The notes: generated from the letters alone by a model not told the origin. Positions 24,601 through 36,718 are shown, numbered from the stretch's first letter. The stretch is DNA of 64,000 nt from Pomacea canaliculata (GCF_003073045.1 NC_037600.1:16012352-16076351), one strand, 5' to 3'. Numbers and translations are program-made.

Positions 24601-27600
24601 TTCACTGTCTATAATTTGCTGTGAGATATGGTGACTATCTAATGTCATTCTGCTCTTTTTGTCTGTTTCCACATTTTGCCCCTCAACTCTGCATTCTTTG
24701 GTTTGAAGCTTTAAGCCTGGTTAAGACAGTACCTGTGGAAACAGCCTTGCTAAGCTGGTAGAACTTCAAAGCATTCAGACACCACCCCCAAACAAATGAC
24801 TGATCACAGACACAAGTGCTAATCCTTCACCAAGTTAATTCCTTAGAATTTAGTACTGGTTTATGAACAACAGTTGGCTGATTTGGAAGCTGCTGAAATG
24901 TTATCACTGATTCTAGATGACGGGTTTCAAGCCAGTCTGTCAAAATTGATTGTTGAAGTACTACACTAGAAGTGTGCAGCAGTATTCTGCAGGCACAGGA
25001 CCATGTGGGCTTTCAATTTAAGTGCCCTCTACTAAAATTTAGCAAGAATCCCCCAAGGCTGCATCTGAAAACATTTAAGAAGTTTCTTATATTTCATACC
25101 TGAAATACTAAGGCAAAATCTAAATGACTAGTTAGGAGCCAAATCAAGTGAGGTGGAAAGGGTTGGGTGGGGTAGGGGGAACCCTCAAAATCAAACCTAT
25201 TCAGGACCAGCCAAATCTTTTCTTTCCTTTTTTTTTTTTGCTATGAAAGCAAATTGACATATGGGATTGAACACAAACTCTCATAGAATTAAAACTATCT
25301 CACCATGGGCCTGTAAGACTGACTGCACAATGCTGTTAACCATTTCCCCTGTTAGGCCAGGTATACTGGACAGTCCCTGTACATTAACATTAGGCATTGT
25401 GGGCCTTCCAGTCTGTCCCTGATTCTGGGATGTCTGTGACAAGGATGATGTAGAGGAGGTGGAAGTTAAAGCAGCTGTTGAGGCCAACCTTGTAGCAGCA
25501 TTTGCAGTGATGTCTGTTTCTAAAATTAAATCAGATGGCATCAAACCACAATTAGAAGCAAACATACATCTGTATACGTTTTAGTAAATACAGCAAAAGG
25601 AAAATAAAACAAGTAAAAATAACCTGTATTCAAAGATCATGTGACTGATATGAGAAAGGGTTTAAAAAAAAAACAAAAAAGAAAATGCAAAAGGAGTGTT
25701 CTGCTGGCCAAAAGATGCAGAATTTTTACTTATTAACCACTGGCATGACTGTAAATGTCCTCAATGTTGTAAATGTTGGACTGGTAGGTCCATAAGAACT
25801 GAAGAATGCCTACCTTGATTGTCAGTTTCCATGTGGACATCATCGTTATCTTCTGACATAACCACATGTGTAGAAATGCTATTAACAGTCAATGAGTCTG
25901 GACCCACTTCCACAAAGACATATGGATCATCCCCAGGTACTGGCAAATTAGCGCCACGAAGAGTGCCATTAGCAGGACTGCCAGTGGCAGCTGTGACAGC
26001 AGCGCCTAATGATGACAGTTGGGAAGGAGAAGATTGAAATGTGAAGGCTGGGAGGGGCACTGCTGTGGAGGACACTGTTGTGGACTGTGGCACAGACTGT
26101 GATGTTGCTGTCTGGTTAGGGGCAGCATTTCCCCCTTGATTCTAATTAAAAACAGAAGACACAGTATTACAGACAGAAACATGAAACAAGAACACAATGC
26201 AAAAGAAAAGATAATAATGCATATATCTGTCACATCATCATTGCTGCAGAATTATGTCTTATACAGAAAAGTGATGTCATGTAACTAAAGGCCTTTATGA
26301 GTTCTTGTCCAGGGTAGCAGTAGCAGTAATAATAACAATAGATATCAACCGACAGTTACAACACAGAAAAGTGCAATCAGTGTAAAATACCATTTTTTTT
26401 CTTTGAGTGATTTTCAGATATGACTTTATGGACATATCATCCTCTAGTAACCCACTTTCAGATGTCCACTCCTGATTGACCAGGGATGACCAATGAACAG
26501 AGAAAACACAAAATCAACCTGCCTTGCTGTGGAAAAAAAACTAGAGAGGTGCACCCTAAACAGTGAACCGTTATGCAAACAATAAAGTACCTCATCCAGC
26601 ATTCACAACCAGCTTGAGCTTGCCTTTAACCTAATCATAAGGTTCATATTTTAATAGGACAAGGCATCCTTTCCTAACCAGGTTCATTTTACACCTGCAT
26701 CAAACAGTCTTCAGACCAGAAGCAGCAAAGATCACACAGTAAGTGCAAAAAGCACGACAAGCAGGAAAGGCAATGAGCAAGGGAGTTGGCAGGAGACTGC
26801 CACAGAACAAGCAGCATAAAGAAATCCAGCGAACAGCAAACAAGGACTTAAAACACACAACTAACATGGTCAAAACTGGAGAGGCATGCTCACTAGCCTG
26901 AAAGGAAGGGATGGGGGTGTGGGGTGTGACTTAGTTGATGTATTTTCTCTGCTCACTGGTCATCCCTAGGAGTGGACATCTGGAACTGGGTAGCTATAGG
27001 GCAATATCTCCATGTCCTCATGTCATCTGTTACAGTGTGAAGAATAAACTGCCAAATCTCACAGTTGTTAGAAAGTGCTTGTTAGAGGAAAAACATAATT
27101 GTAAGAAAAACCAGTATACAGACGATAAAGACATCAAACCATCTACAATACAAAGATGTAATGGTGTTGGCATACCCTGCTGGCTGCAGCATTGATCACA
27201 ATGTTTGGAGAATGCTGTGAGTGGTAAATGGGAAGGCGCTGAGCAGTTAGAAGACGTGGTGGAGGTGCTGACAATTCATAGTTGATGTCACTTATGTTGT
27301 GGAAGCAGTGACTGAGAGCGTGCATAGCTTCAGACACGTGGTCGACCATTCTTTGGCGAGGTATGAGATCCTGCCAATACAAGAGTACTACAGTCAAATT
27401 ATCAGGAAAAGATGTCAGGGATGTAATCCTTTTACAAGATAATAACCTCTATCCTATACTGTGAAATGAGTGTCCTTTATAGACTCTATTGTTCCCAGTT
27501 GTTACTGACCCACAAATGACATGTACCTGTACACAAGACAGGGGTTATAAAGGATATTACCTTCACAGCCTGTGAGAAAGTTACAATCTTATGGCAATGA

Positions 27601-30600
27601 GAAAATGAATATACTGTAAAAGTAGACTTGTTTACCAAACTAAAAAACAATGAATTAACATTTGATATTAAAAAGAAAAAGCCAAAGGAATAATAAAAAT
27701 CTAAATATTTTTAATTTAATTATGAATAATAATGGTTAGCATGGTCTGCTAAAAGCCAATGATCAACATTACAAAGACGAAAATTTTTTTTGCCTTGAGA
27801 TAATATATTGAAGACATAAAAATCTTAATGTACATTCAATTCTCCTTAAAATACCACACTTTTATTAAATTCTAATTATATTTGCCTAAGATATTGCTGT
27901 TTAAAATGTGTGTAGTTTTGCTGGCCTCCACTGCTCTATTTTGGGTTATCATGCAAAAACTTTCCAAATGCAAACCGATGACAAAATGGTCTAGGTTTTA
28001 TAAATGTACCCATAGTGAAATTTCTTTTTGTAAAAATGAATGCAAGATGCAATATTTGAGACATTATTAGTAACTGTTAGCAATGCAAAAAAGTTAACAA
28101 GAGTGTCTTTATCACATTGTTTTACAGTGGGCAGCATTCAATCATATATTTTGGAAATTAAGGGCGCCGTGTAGTGAGAGTTAAACTTTTGCCTTCCACA
28201 ATATACACGTGAGAAAAGCAACCCCTTTGCTGAAAACAAATTCACTAACAAGCATGATGAATCTTGTGTGGGCACAAATGCAAGAGACCAACCTGTGAAC
28301 TAATCTCTGGGTCTGCAGCAGCTAGTTCACATATCTGATTCAAAAATGGTGACATGCGCTGATAGGTAGCCTGAACTTCCCGTAGTAGCTCTGCTAAATT
28401 GCTTGGAGTAGCTGCTTGCCTATTTAAGAAATGTACAAGTTTAAAAAGATATAAAATAACAAGTAACAAATCACTATATATGTATATGAATACAAGGAAA
28501 GCCAAGTGAATTTTTTATCGGTGATCATCATTATTATAGTATTACAAAATGAGAATTAACAAACCTCAAAAGTTGTTGTTTTTTTTTTACCCATTTTCCA
28601 TGTAATTTAGGTCTGTAAGAAACTGCCATATGCTCAACAATCTTTCAACTTTTAACCCATTCTTGAGGTGTCGGTGTATCTCAGTGTTGTTTATTCCATG
28701 GGACCAGTCATGTATTAAAAGGAGCATTGGTGGCGATTTCACAAAAACATCAATGGACCTTATTCACATGGAGCTCTTCCGTCTTTTCAAAATGAGGCCT
28801 CATGTGCCTCTTAGATAGGAAGAAGAATGCCCAAGAGCTTCACAGCGAGAGTAAAATCATGCAGGCACTAATATGTGCCGTTCTGTACAAATGATGACAA
28901 ATATGATATGGATGTCAGACTCTCGTTTCTTTTATTTGTAAGTGATAAACACACTTTGAATGCTTTAAACTTTAAAAATTTGTGGAGATTATGACACGCT
29001 TTGAACTATGAGTTGAGTATATGGTAGGTCTGCTAAGCTTTTGAAAACTTTTTCAATTTAAGTCCATTCAAAAGAACTAAAATTACAATACACACAAGTA
29101 TAGTTGACTAAATCTACAAGAATAATAAAGAAAATTCAAATAAAACTTTTAAACAAGTATTTATAATAAGTGCATGTTATGTGTGTGGTAAAGTAGGCCT
29201 TTGTATGTCGGCATTTGTTGACATTTACACATAATGGTAGACTTGCAGAAAGCAAAACAGCAAATCTAAACACTGTTATTGTCTTTCTGCTTGAACATTT
29301 TTAACAGCATGACTTATTTGCATACACCAATAAAAGACACAATAAACCCTTTAGTGCTGTCACATTTGCTATTTCTTTATGCATGTCATCCCGGGAGATT
29401 AAGTCATAGTAAATAAGGAATTTACAGACATTTTATTAAAATCCCCTAACTGCAGTGTATCTATAATTTAGTTTTTCATGGTGACCTGGATATCAAACCT
29501 GGTTCTGGAGACTGGGGGAGTCATTGCAGAAGACTTTGGCATGATTTCTTTATAATCCTACAACCAACTTAAGCGTATTGCAAGAAAAATAAAATATGAA
29601 AATAACACCTTTCATCTGTTTTTTTTTTCATCATAAATATTCCTACCTACACACCCCAACTTTCACATTTACATGTACAAAGTTTAAAAACTTCTCCCAC
29701 AAGCTAAGAAAAGACATATGGATAGAAGTTTTTCTCCTACCAAGCCCCATCAACTTAGAACAGATTACCTGTCAACCTTCATCACTCTGATTCTCTTGCC
29801 TCTTTTAAGTCGAGACTTAGGACACATCTTTTTTTAATTCCGATTTAACTGTGACCCTGTCCTGACCATGAACATGTATAACGTTTGTCTGTAATTTACT
29901 TTATGTATGAGTAGTGTATGTTGTAGAAGTGAGTGGGTCTGTTATATGTGAATATGGGTACATGGTTGTTGATGATTTAATCTATGCATGATTTATGTAA
30001 AGTGCTTTGAGCAAATCTTTGGAAAGGTGCTATATATATCCTCATTATTATTATTATAATACTATGCTGGCATGTAAAATTTTAATACTTTTATATCTTT
30101 TAGAATCATTTAGAACCTAATATTTTAATGACGTCAGATTTGATTTTAACTTTTGTCACTTGCAACCTACTTCAGCTTTAAGCAGATTCACTACAAAAAA
30201 AATGACATAAAAACTTTATGATTACCAAAATGCTTTATATTTAAAAGACTTTTCTTTTTAAATTAGCCTGAACTGTCTCATAATTTTCTACTATGTAATT
30301 TACACTTGATGCCTAGACAGAGAAGATGACTGTCAGGGAAAGAAGAGAGAGACTGAGGTGAGATTTAGTGAGAGACCAGACAAAAATGAGCTACAAATAA
30401 CACAGCACACCAAAATAAAAAAGCAAGAAATGTGGAATAGTTATAGCATCCAAATGCCAAGGATGACAACATTTCAGACACCTACTGTACTGATGTATCT
30501 GAAGTTGCACTGTCCTGGTTTTCTGTTGGATCTGTGGTATTGTCCCCAGTATTTCCTTCTGAGCGTGCCTGATCTACATCTGTTGTTGTTGTGCCATTGT

Positions 30601-33600
30601 TTAAAGCTGAGGTGTTAGACCCTCTTGACCCAACATTTCCCTGCAACCAATATTTCACACATTTTACAATCACAATGATGAGATTTATTCAAGATTCTTA
30701 CACCCAACTGACTTGTACTTTGATAAGCATCAAGAGTATTTTATACCTACAAAAATTCACAATTTTTTTCTTTTAAATAATAAAGTTATGGGAAGTAATC
30801 CCACAAATCTATAACTTCACATTTCCAAAAGAAACAGCTCCCTTAACTCCTCCAAATGAAAATTAAAGACAAAGAACGAAACAGACATGAAATCGACAAA
30901 TATCAAGAAAAGAGAATGGTACAAAGAAAAATGGTTTTTGGCTAGTCCACATATTTTCAATCTGCAAAAAACGTGGTGGATCATGAATTTAGGTAGGATT
31001 GGCTGATTTTTGCATAATTAGATCTTTCATTTGTTCTTCACTTAAATTATTATGATTTTTTTTAAAAATTGAGTAAATTTGATGCCTGTCAGGGTAGTAA
31101 AGTCAATATCAAGATAATGGTCTTAAATATTTAATTATTAGGCTTTTTAAAATTTCTTTATCATTTAATCACACAGTGATTTAGTATATCTCTTCCACAA
31201 AAATAGTCTGTTAAGCAAGTAAGGAGGTGAAGAAAATGTTTCCAAAAATGGCCTTCATCATCTCTTTTTTTAATAATCTCTGTTACATCATTCAACTCAC
31301 TTCTAATCGACTTATTGCATTCTGAGCCAGATTAAGGTTTCGCTGTGCTTGCATCAGCCTCTGTTTTGCTTCGCCAGAGCTGCTACTGCTGTTTACAAAC
31401 AGACCGGCGGGACCTCCACCAGGAGCTCCCCAACTGCTGCTGGTTGTGCCACCTGGTGGGTTTTGGCTGTTAATAGTGGTCATGGGTCCCATGGCAACGG
31501 GAGACAGGTTGATATGTACGTTGAGAGAACCCCCATCTATCTGCAAAGGCCAATGGCATGTCATTACTTGATACAGCAGATGATGAAATGCACATACTAA
31601 TACATTAAATCACCAAAATAATTTTCTGAAGGAAAGGCTAAAAATGAAAAATACACTATACATTCAAATCAAGTTTGATGCACAGTTCTCAGAATTCTTT
31701 TGATAGCACTTTTTACCTAAAGAATATACAATAGATGGTTATTTCAGTAAATATTTCTGTGTGTATGCGTGTGCATCTCCATGCATGCATTTTATATTTC
31801 TTTACAGAGTTTTTTTTTTGAACAGCACAATTAATTCTCTAGACCTGTTATAAAAGAGCTAGCAAGACATTCTATTTGTTTTCCGCATATCAATAACAAA
31901 AAAAAGCCCCAAAATTTCTTTGACTAAAGATAAGGCATTAGTTTAGTTTATTCCTTGTTGCTCCTTGACGATCATAGGGACAAAACAACACCTCGCCAGC
32001 GGACCTGGTTTTTGGCAGCCCCCTTCAGTTGTACCCATGTGGTTCCGACGTCCTTTGCCTTGCTCTCTACTGTTCTTTTTCCAACTCTCCTCTTCCTGTG
32101 AGTGTTCCAGTCAAGTGTCTGCCTGGCAATGGTGTCATCTGGTTTGCGCAGGGTGTGTCCTATCCAGCCCCATTGACACTTTGTCTTGGCTAGTTGCATT
32201 CCGGTTGGTTCTTTTCCACAGACTGCTGTTGGAGATTTTTTCAGGCCATCTTATTCCTAGGATATGGTGTAAACATCAGTTGGTAAATGTCTGGAGCTTG
32301 TTGATGATGGTGTTTGTTTCAGAACCGTACAGTAGGACTGCCTTCACATTAGTGTTGAAGATGCAGATCTAACTGTGGAAGGATAATACTTGGGAGTTCC
32401 AAATGGGGCGTAGGTTTTTAAAAGCATGCCTGGTCTTGTTGATGCAGCTTTTGATGTCATCATCCGCTCCACCATCCTTGTTGACAATGCTCCCCAGATA
32501 CATAAAGCGATCTGTTTCCAGGATGTTCTCTCCTTGAAGTTGGATTAGGAGTTCCTACTTGTTGTTGATTCTTATCACTTCAGTCTTCTTTTTGTTGACC
32601 TTTAAGCCAACTTCTCTGCTTTACTCAGTTTGCTTTGTGCATGCTGCTGCTGATGAGATAGGAGACTAAGGGCATTATTTATTATTTCCACTTACTTTCT
32701 CTCTACTAAGACAAGCTTTTGACCCTTGACATGGTCTGCCAGAGTGATCAACTAAGAAACCTTAACTTATTCAAAGCATTAATGAAAAAAAAATTTATTC
32801 CAGACTTACATAAACAAAAATCCAATCATTTCACCAATGGAACCACTGTTGAATAATATATAACTTAACACCAAAAACCAGAAAATGTTGGTTTGAAAAG
32901 TTCAATTTTTCCAATTGTACCCTGGTAGCACAAGGTCGCACGCAAAGCGACTAGTGATTTTTTTTCATCACTCTGGAGTCCATTTCAGACACTAAAGCTG
33001 CTTTTCATCAATGTAAATTATGTTTATTCACTTCTACACTGCATGCAACCATAAGAAGCCATTGCCCTCAGGACAACCTTGCAGTGGTCAAACGCTGTGT
33101 GTAAAATTGTGTCCCAAAATACTTTGAGAAATGGATGGACATAATTTCCTTCGGATTCACAATGGACTGAGATAGGAATAGTTTATTTCTCCTTACTCTG
33201 AACTTCATCTGTAATTTTGATTTGTTCTCCTATCATGTGGCTAGCAAAGATTGTACCTTCTTCGCAAACTTGACAGTTATTTAGTCACCAAGGCAATCAG
33301 AGGGAGTTAGCTTCTTTTTTGTCATCAGCAAACTGTCAGAAAAACTTCAAACATTCTGTTGAGAACATGTACTATTATTTTACTGAGATCAAGTGAATGT
33401 AATGCTATGTCTGTATACAGAAGTAACAGGCACTTGAAAGCGTTTGAACCCTAAGTCCAGCTGCTTGACCATAGATGAACTGTTGGTTTGTGTTGGTGTA
33501 TGGTTTTGTAGGATTGAATGGGTGCATGATGTTGTTAAGTGTGTTTTACAAATGGTTTTATGTTAGGTTGCATGTTTTTGTGTTTCACTACAATGCAACA

Positions 33601-36600
33601 CTTATTCTTGTCTAGCAACTGTTTTTTCTGAGATTTTCTTTTTTGCAACTGAACACACTTCTCAAGTTATAACTGCCCATTGGGATTAATAAAGTTAGTC
33701 ACTTGTCATGGTTTTTTTTTTAAATTCAAAAATTATACTCACCTGGGTATTAATGTGAGAGTCAAGGTCTGTAGCCAGTGATTAACTTTTTCTGGCAAGG
33801 GACACAACACTATTTAATGACAATGCAAAAAAGGCACTTACAGGCAGTTGTGCAGTGTTTAGAATTTCTGGCGGAAAGGTGAAGGATCCCACAAGGACAC
33901 TCTGCAGGTTGGGTGGGTGATGGATATGAGGTGGGAGTGGAGGATTGGACTGTGAAGACGACTGTGTGTCGCTGGTGCCAGAAGAAAGAGACGGGGGTGC
34001 CCGCTGCACCACATGAATCACTTTTCCATGAACTTCTGTTAATTTGAAGAAAAAAATCAATTTTAAAAGACCAAAACAATGACAAAACTGTGAAAACACT
34101 AACAGCTAAAGAACACTGAGAAAACATAAGATAGCAAAAGCTATACCCAGTTTGTACAGCATTATCTAATTTGCTCCAAATTCGCCAAAAACTAATGAAG
34201 AAATGTAGACAAATCAGAATTATCTTAAATACATACACAAAAACCTGAACTCACCATACTCCCTTAGCATCTTTTCATCTTGAAGAACACGGCCATGAAA
34301 AATAAGGCGCTGAGTATCTGCTGAAATGCCCTGGATATACCACATATGTTATATAATTATTATTATTAGGTTTTGAATGAAAAGTTATCGACATCCTGAA
34401 AAAGTTATATAGTTATATTGGCTTGAATAATATTCCATCAAAATACATATCAAAAACACAAAAAATAACATAACTGAGCTATCAAACATTGAAAGCTACA
34501 AACATGACTGAAGATGTAGCAAAGCATTACAAAGACATATATACGAGTCTAAAAATTTGGCCACATTAAAGGAATTAAACTGATATAACTGGCAGTATAT
34601 TTTCACCATCATTTAAGATTTATTTTTTAATGCCTGCATGTATGCGTATGAACGCACACATTCTTTTGAACTAGTAATATCAAATTATTTTGGTTTTCTA
34701 TTTGATTAACTTGCTGATCTCATACTTCACAAATTAGCCCCTTTATAATAATATTAATGTAAAATGTTACTGGTACTATGAAGGAAAAATAAGACACAAA
34801 ATCAAAATTATACTTACGATAGAAGCTGCAATCTTTTCTTTGAACTGAGTTACTGTTGTCTGTTGCAAAAGAAGTTAATCCCAACAAATTGTATTAAGAG
34901 GTGAAATAAAATGATCATCAGAGAAAGTATCAATAAACAGACTGCTACATGCAAATAAGTTTAACTGGTATAGGACTTGAAATTATTATGCCAAATGATT
35001 GGAAAAACAATAACAGCACAACTGGAAGACCAGAACTCTGAGAAAAAGGCTAATTTGTTTTAAAAGTGGCAGAGACAAAAGGAATTTTACCTAAGAACAG
35101 AAAGGCAATCTAGGAACATTTTCACATGAAACGTTCATAACATATGAAAAATATTCTTTTATAATCACTCATATGTTTGGAGCATTGTGAGATTGGTTCA
35201 GTCACAATATCTCAGAAGAAAACAAGGATAGGGGGGAAAAAAGTATGAATACTGATGCCTGACATGAGCCAGAATGGCCTACAGCAGCGAAGAGAGCATG
35301 TGAAGTAAACAGAATGTGTAAAATCTGAAGACGACCCAAATGGCTTGAGAGAAAATTCCCTGAGGTAGATTCCAGAGTTTACAAACCAAATTCCACAACC
35401 AAAATAAGGTAAGGTTCCTTCATCACTGCTACCTCAATGTCTTTGAAAATGACACAAGCACATAAAATGGTGCAGCAAAAGGACCTTCAACAACAAATGT
35501 GTGAGGATTCAAGACTTAACAATCTCAAAACAGAGCTGAGATATGGCAAAATTGCAAGTGACAAAAATAAAGGCATAAAACCATACGCCACTGGAGTTGC
35601 AGCAGTAGACAAAAGTTCATTGAAAGATGACAAAACCATAAAATAATCAAATAAGTCACTGAAACCTCAAGTGGAAGTAAATACAAGTGGCTCAAAATGG
35701 TGAGTTAGGATGGATTCAGAATATGATTGGCCTTGTGGTCAATATAACTGTCTGGGACATGTTTGCAGCATTTGAAGGCCACTCAGAAGTGCTGAAGTGT
35801 CTTGTTGACTCAGCAGCTGGTTTATCCCAGACCAGGTCTGTTGGGCAGACAGAAGCATTTGGCACAAAGCTGGGTCATAGTTCTGCTTTACATTTCATTC
35901 AGAGGCTTCAAGTAAAAGAAGAAATGGCACACAGCTGCTGCAAATCTCAAAAAAGGTGGGCCTCAGACCAAAAGATCCTGTATTTTTAACTTATCCAAAT
36001 AAAGGCTATGAAATGCTGTTGAAGAGCAGATTAGGACCTAATGGACAAGGTTATATGTATCCTATGAAAACATACCTCAAGAAGGACAGAAAAGGCTTTG
36101 GAAACAATAATGGTGAAAAGAGTAAAATAAATCATTTTCAACCTCATGATACATCGGCCATGCATAATGTTCAAAGCATTCAGAAAAGAAGTCGGACACA
36201 TCCAAATGAGAAAATACTTGCTAGAAAAGAACAGAAGCAAAGAGAGATGGCAAGACTGTGGGAAAAATGGAACTAAGGAAGGCTCCGAGTCTTATAAAAG
36301 ATGAGGACATGTTGTTTTGACCATGACCTAGAAAAACAGCGAAAGGTGAACATACTTCATAGTTTAACAAGCATGTGCAATAATGTAATGCTTTTTATGA
36401 CTGCATGTGTGTGTGTGTGTGTGTGCGGTGTGCATGAGTGTGTATGCATGTACATGAAAGTGCATCTGAAACCTACCCTTGTGCACATGCCTGTATGTAT
36501 ATAAAATACCTTTATCCCCAATAAAATAATGTAGGAGTCTACAAAGCACAATATCTCAGCCAAAGGCCAACTCATTGCGCTGAACAAGAAAGATAGCAAA

Positions 36601-36718
36601 ATACTGATAGTTTTATATAAAGACACACACTGTATTGTTATTAAATTTGACTTACATCTTCAGGAATGCTGAAATGTTTGTTCTGTCCATCCAGTGTTTT
36701 CACTGTTACATCCATCAT
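12604..36718 (-). CDS. BAG6: BAG6 (BAT3/Scythe), large proline-rich chaperone-holdase
   Basis: Twenty-four exons join in frame on the minus strand: 36718-36656, 34859-34818, 34330-34255, 34035-33842, 31540-31301, 30640-30486, 28419-28293, 27370-27176, 26141-25814, 25519-25304, 23691-23526, 23019-22823, 22653-22478, 22136-22064, 21852-21584, 20761-20578, 20022-19799, 18998-18896, 18321-18191, 16919-16650, 16292-16104, 14991-14884, 14719-14496, 12652-12604. The sum is 3999 nt, encoding 1332 aa (human about 1130). Residues 1-75 are an N-terminal ubiquitin-like domain (MDVTVKTLDGQ, TQRLIFHGRVLQDEKMLREY, GKVIHVVQRAPP). The middle is low-complexity Ser/Thr/Pro-rich with conserved BAG6 blocks (LAELLREVQATYQRMSPFLN; FLTDAFLCVAQHLTFANLF). 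The C-terminus has EWVPIIETDIQ, PLSDAYLQGMPPKRRR (NLS-like) and FPNAQQYF, the BAG-like Ubl4A-binding end. BAG6 guides tail-anchored proteins (with GET4/UBL4A) and mislocalised proteins to the proteasome. Start ambiguous between two adjacent ATGs; a 5' noncoding exon is expected. Confidence 0.95.
13254..13714 (+). mobile_element. 5'-truncated RTE-like LINE with 12-bp target duplication
   Basis: The plus strand carries the 3' end of a LINE reverse-transcriptase ORF (traces of NEKAVLLYSSKT, INNKLQTFTN, LRHILGIRWPEKIS) followed by a short 3' tail ending gcaacaaggaataaactaaac. Direct repeats ACAGGTCCCAGC occur at 13242-13253 and again at 13715-13726, as expected for target-primed insertion. The frame is interrupted by stops. 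The 3' tail is shared with the copy at 31941-32667, so the two belong to one family. It lies in the last BAG6 intron, antisense to the gene. Confidence 0.85.
20311..20420 (-). pseudogene. Dead partial duplicate of a BAG6 exon
   Basis: About 110 bp repeats most of the BAG6 exon at 20578-20761 (matching roughly 20596-20706) at about 90% identity by eye, 285 bp further downstream in the intron and in the same orientation. Conceptual translation gives GIVQDIGAQASQAAAGIS, then shifts frame where the copy is two bases shorter (ctggcctgtttc against ctgtggctaatttc). I see no splice acceptor in the right place. It is a fossil of a local tandem duplication. Confidence 0.85.
22119..22236 (-). repeat. 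Tandem duplication of a BAG6 splice acceptor (2 x 59 bp)
   Basis: Two adjacent copies start gccaatatta, at 22119 and 22178, and continue with cagtagcctaaa...ggaaaataac and catactga. The left copy contains the acceptor and first bases of the exon 22136-22064 (acceptor cctttag). The right copy repeats the acceptor as tttttag with a few changes. Use of the right copy would add 59 bases, shift frame and soon meet a stop. Confidence 0.8.
24004..24201. mobile_element. hAT-type MITE with 8-bp target duplication
   Basis: A 198-bp element begins CAGTGATTCTTAACC and ends GGTTAAGAACCACTG, a terminal inverted repeat of about 15 bp. It is flanked by CCCTAGAC (23996-24003) and CCCTTGAC (24202-24209), an 8-bp target duplication with one mismatch and a central TA as hAT elements prefer. 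The GC-rich interior (ggttcgatcgaaccctagg, gttcggcggagcctccgcc) forms hairpins. It has no coding capacity. It lies in a BAG6 intron. The CAGTGGTTCTTAACC-type terminus resembles widespread Charlie-like hAT families. Confidence 0.87.
26430..27015. repeat. Long imperfect inverted repeat in a BAG6 intron
   Basis: The segment 26430-26519 (containing cagatgtccactcctg, gggatgaccaatgaac and agagaaaacac) is repeated in reverse complement at 26932-27015 (gttgatgtattttctctg, cactggtcatccct, aggagtggacatctg). The arms are roughly 80-90 bp, with an extra run of about 11 bp in the left one, around a centre of about 410 bp. It may be an old MITE or an inverted duplication; no target duplication was found. 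Confidence 0.65.
29690..30060 (+). mobile_element. 3' end of a CR1/L2-type LINE (fragment)
   Basis: The segment shows the tail of a LINE ORF2 (decayed version of the usual LP..LR.SDSL..FKSRLRTHLF ending, seen around 29745-29835) and then a 3'UTR with gtaaagtgctttgagcaaat, ggaaaggtgctatatat and a terminal (ATT)n microsatellite. This order is characteristic of CR1/L2-like elements. The 5' boundary is vague. It lies in a BAG6 intron. Confidence 0.65.
31941..32667 (-). mobile_element. 5'-truncated RTE-like LINE
   Basis: On the minus strand this encodes the C-terminal part of the LINE ORF (QLAKTKCQWGWIGHTLRKPD, followed by KRRVGKRTVESKAKDVGTTW) and ends with the same 3' tail as the 13254 copy (ttagtttattccttgttgct on the plus strand). 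Near-identical direct repeats, aaggcatta on the left and aagggcatta on the right, bracket it. Truncated at the 5' side within the reverse transcriptase region; broken. It lies in a BAG6 intron, in the same direction as the gene. Confidence 0.82.
32668..33841 (-). other. BAG6 intron segment, no clear feature
   Basis: AT-rich intron sequence. A block ending cattgggattaataaagtta near 33669-33690 has the look of an old LINE 3' end or processed transcript, but I could not establish boundaries or a coding remnant. A tempting 26-base exon at about 33743-33768 does not keep the BAG6 frame. Confidence 0.4.
35437..36276 (+). pseudogene. GPANK1-like (G-patch and ankyrin repeat) pseudogene inside BAG6 intron 1
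   Basis: The plus strand holds intronless but frame-shifted coding remnants. First comes an ankyrin-like piece (FAAFEGHSEVLKCLVDSAAG, then GHSSALHFIQRLQ). It is followed by RPKDPVFLTYPNKGYEMLLK, SRLGPNGQGYMYPMKTYLKK and DRKGFGNNNGEKSKINHFQP. A basic tail (RKEQKQREMARLWEKWN) ends at a TAA. This is the domain order of GPANK1 (BAT4): ankyrin repeats, zinc-binding segment, G-patch, a THFP..DT block and a basic, charged C-terminus. The frame switches at least twice, a stop precedes the ankyrin part, and part of the zinc-binding segment and the GWE..GLG core of the G-patch are missing, so it is not a working copy. AATAAA follows at 36520-36525, with no poly(A) tract. It could be a retrocopy or a decayed native neighbour; it is antisense to BAG6. 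Confidence 0.72.
36404..36440. repeat. (GT)n microsatellite
   Basis: A run of GT dinucleotides starting at gcatgtgtgtgtgtgtg breaks up into gcggtgtgcatgagtgtg. It is simple sequence in BAG6 intron 1, just 3' of the GPANK1-like fossil. Confidence 0.8.

Noticed and set aside
30309-30341. Extra BAG6 exon after a strong pyrimidine-rich acceptor on the minus strand (around 30330)
   Set aside because: Not needed once the donor at 30485 (CA|gtaggt) is used, which joins 30640-30486 to 28419-28293 in frame; the candidate does not keep frame.
30358-30618. Plus-strand frame overlapping 30486-30640
   Set aside because: The minus strand here is a BAG6 exon that joins its neighbours in frame; the plus frame has no similarity.
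33669-33690. AATAAA-ended block as the end of a hidden gene in a BAG6 intron
   Set aside because: No coding exon, poly(A) tract or second boundary; more likely an old retrotransposon 3' end.
33743-33768. 26-base exon candidate on the minus strand reading like DLDSHINTQ between good splice signals in BAG6
   Set aside because: Neighbouring exons (33842 side and 31540 side) are both phase 0 and join perfectly without it; including 26 bases leads straight to a stop.
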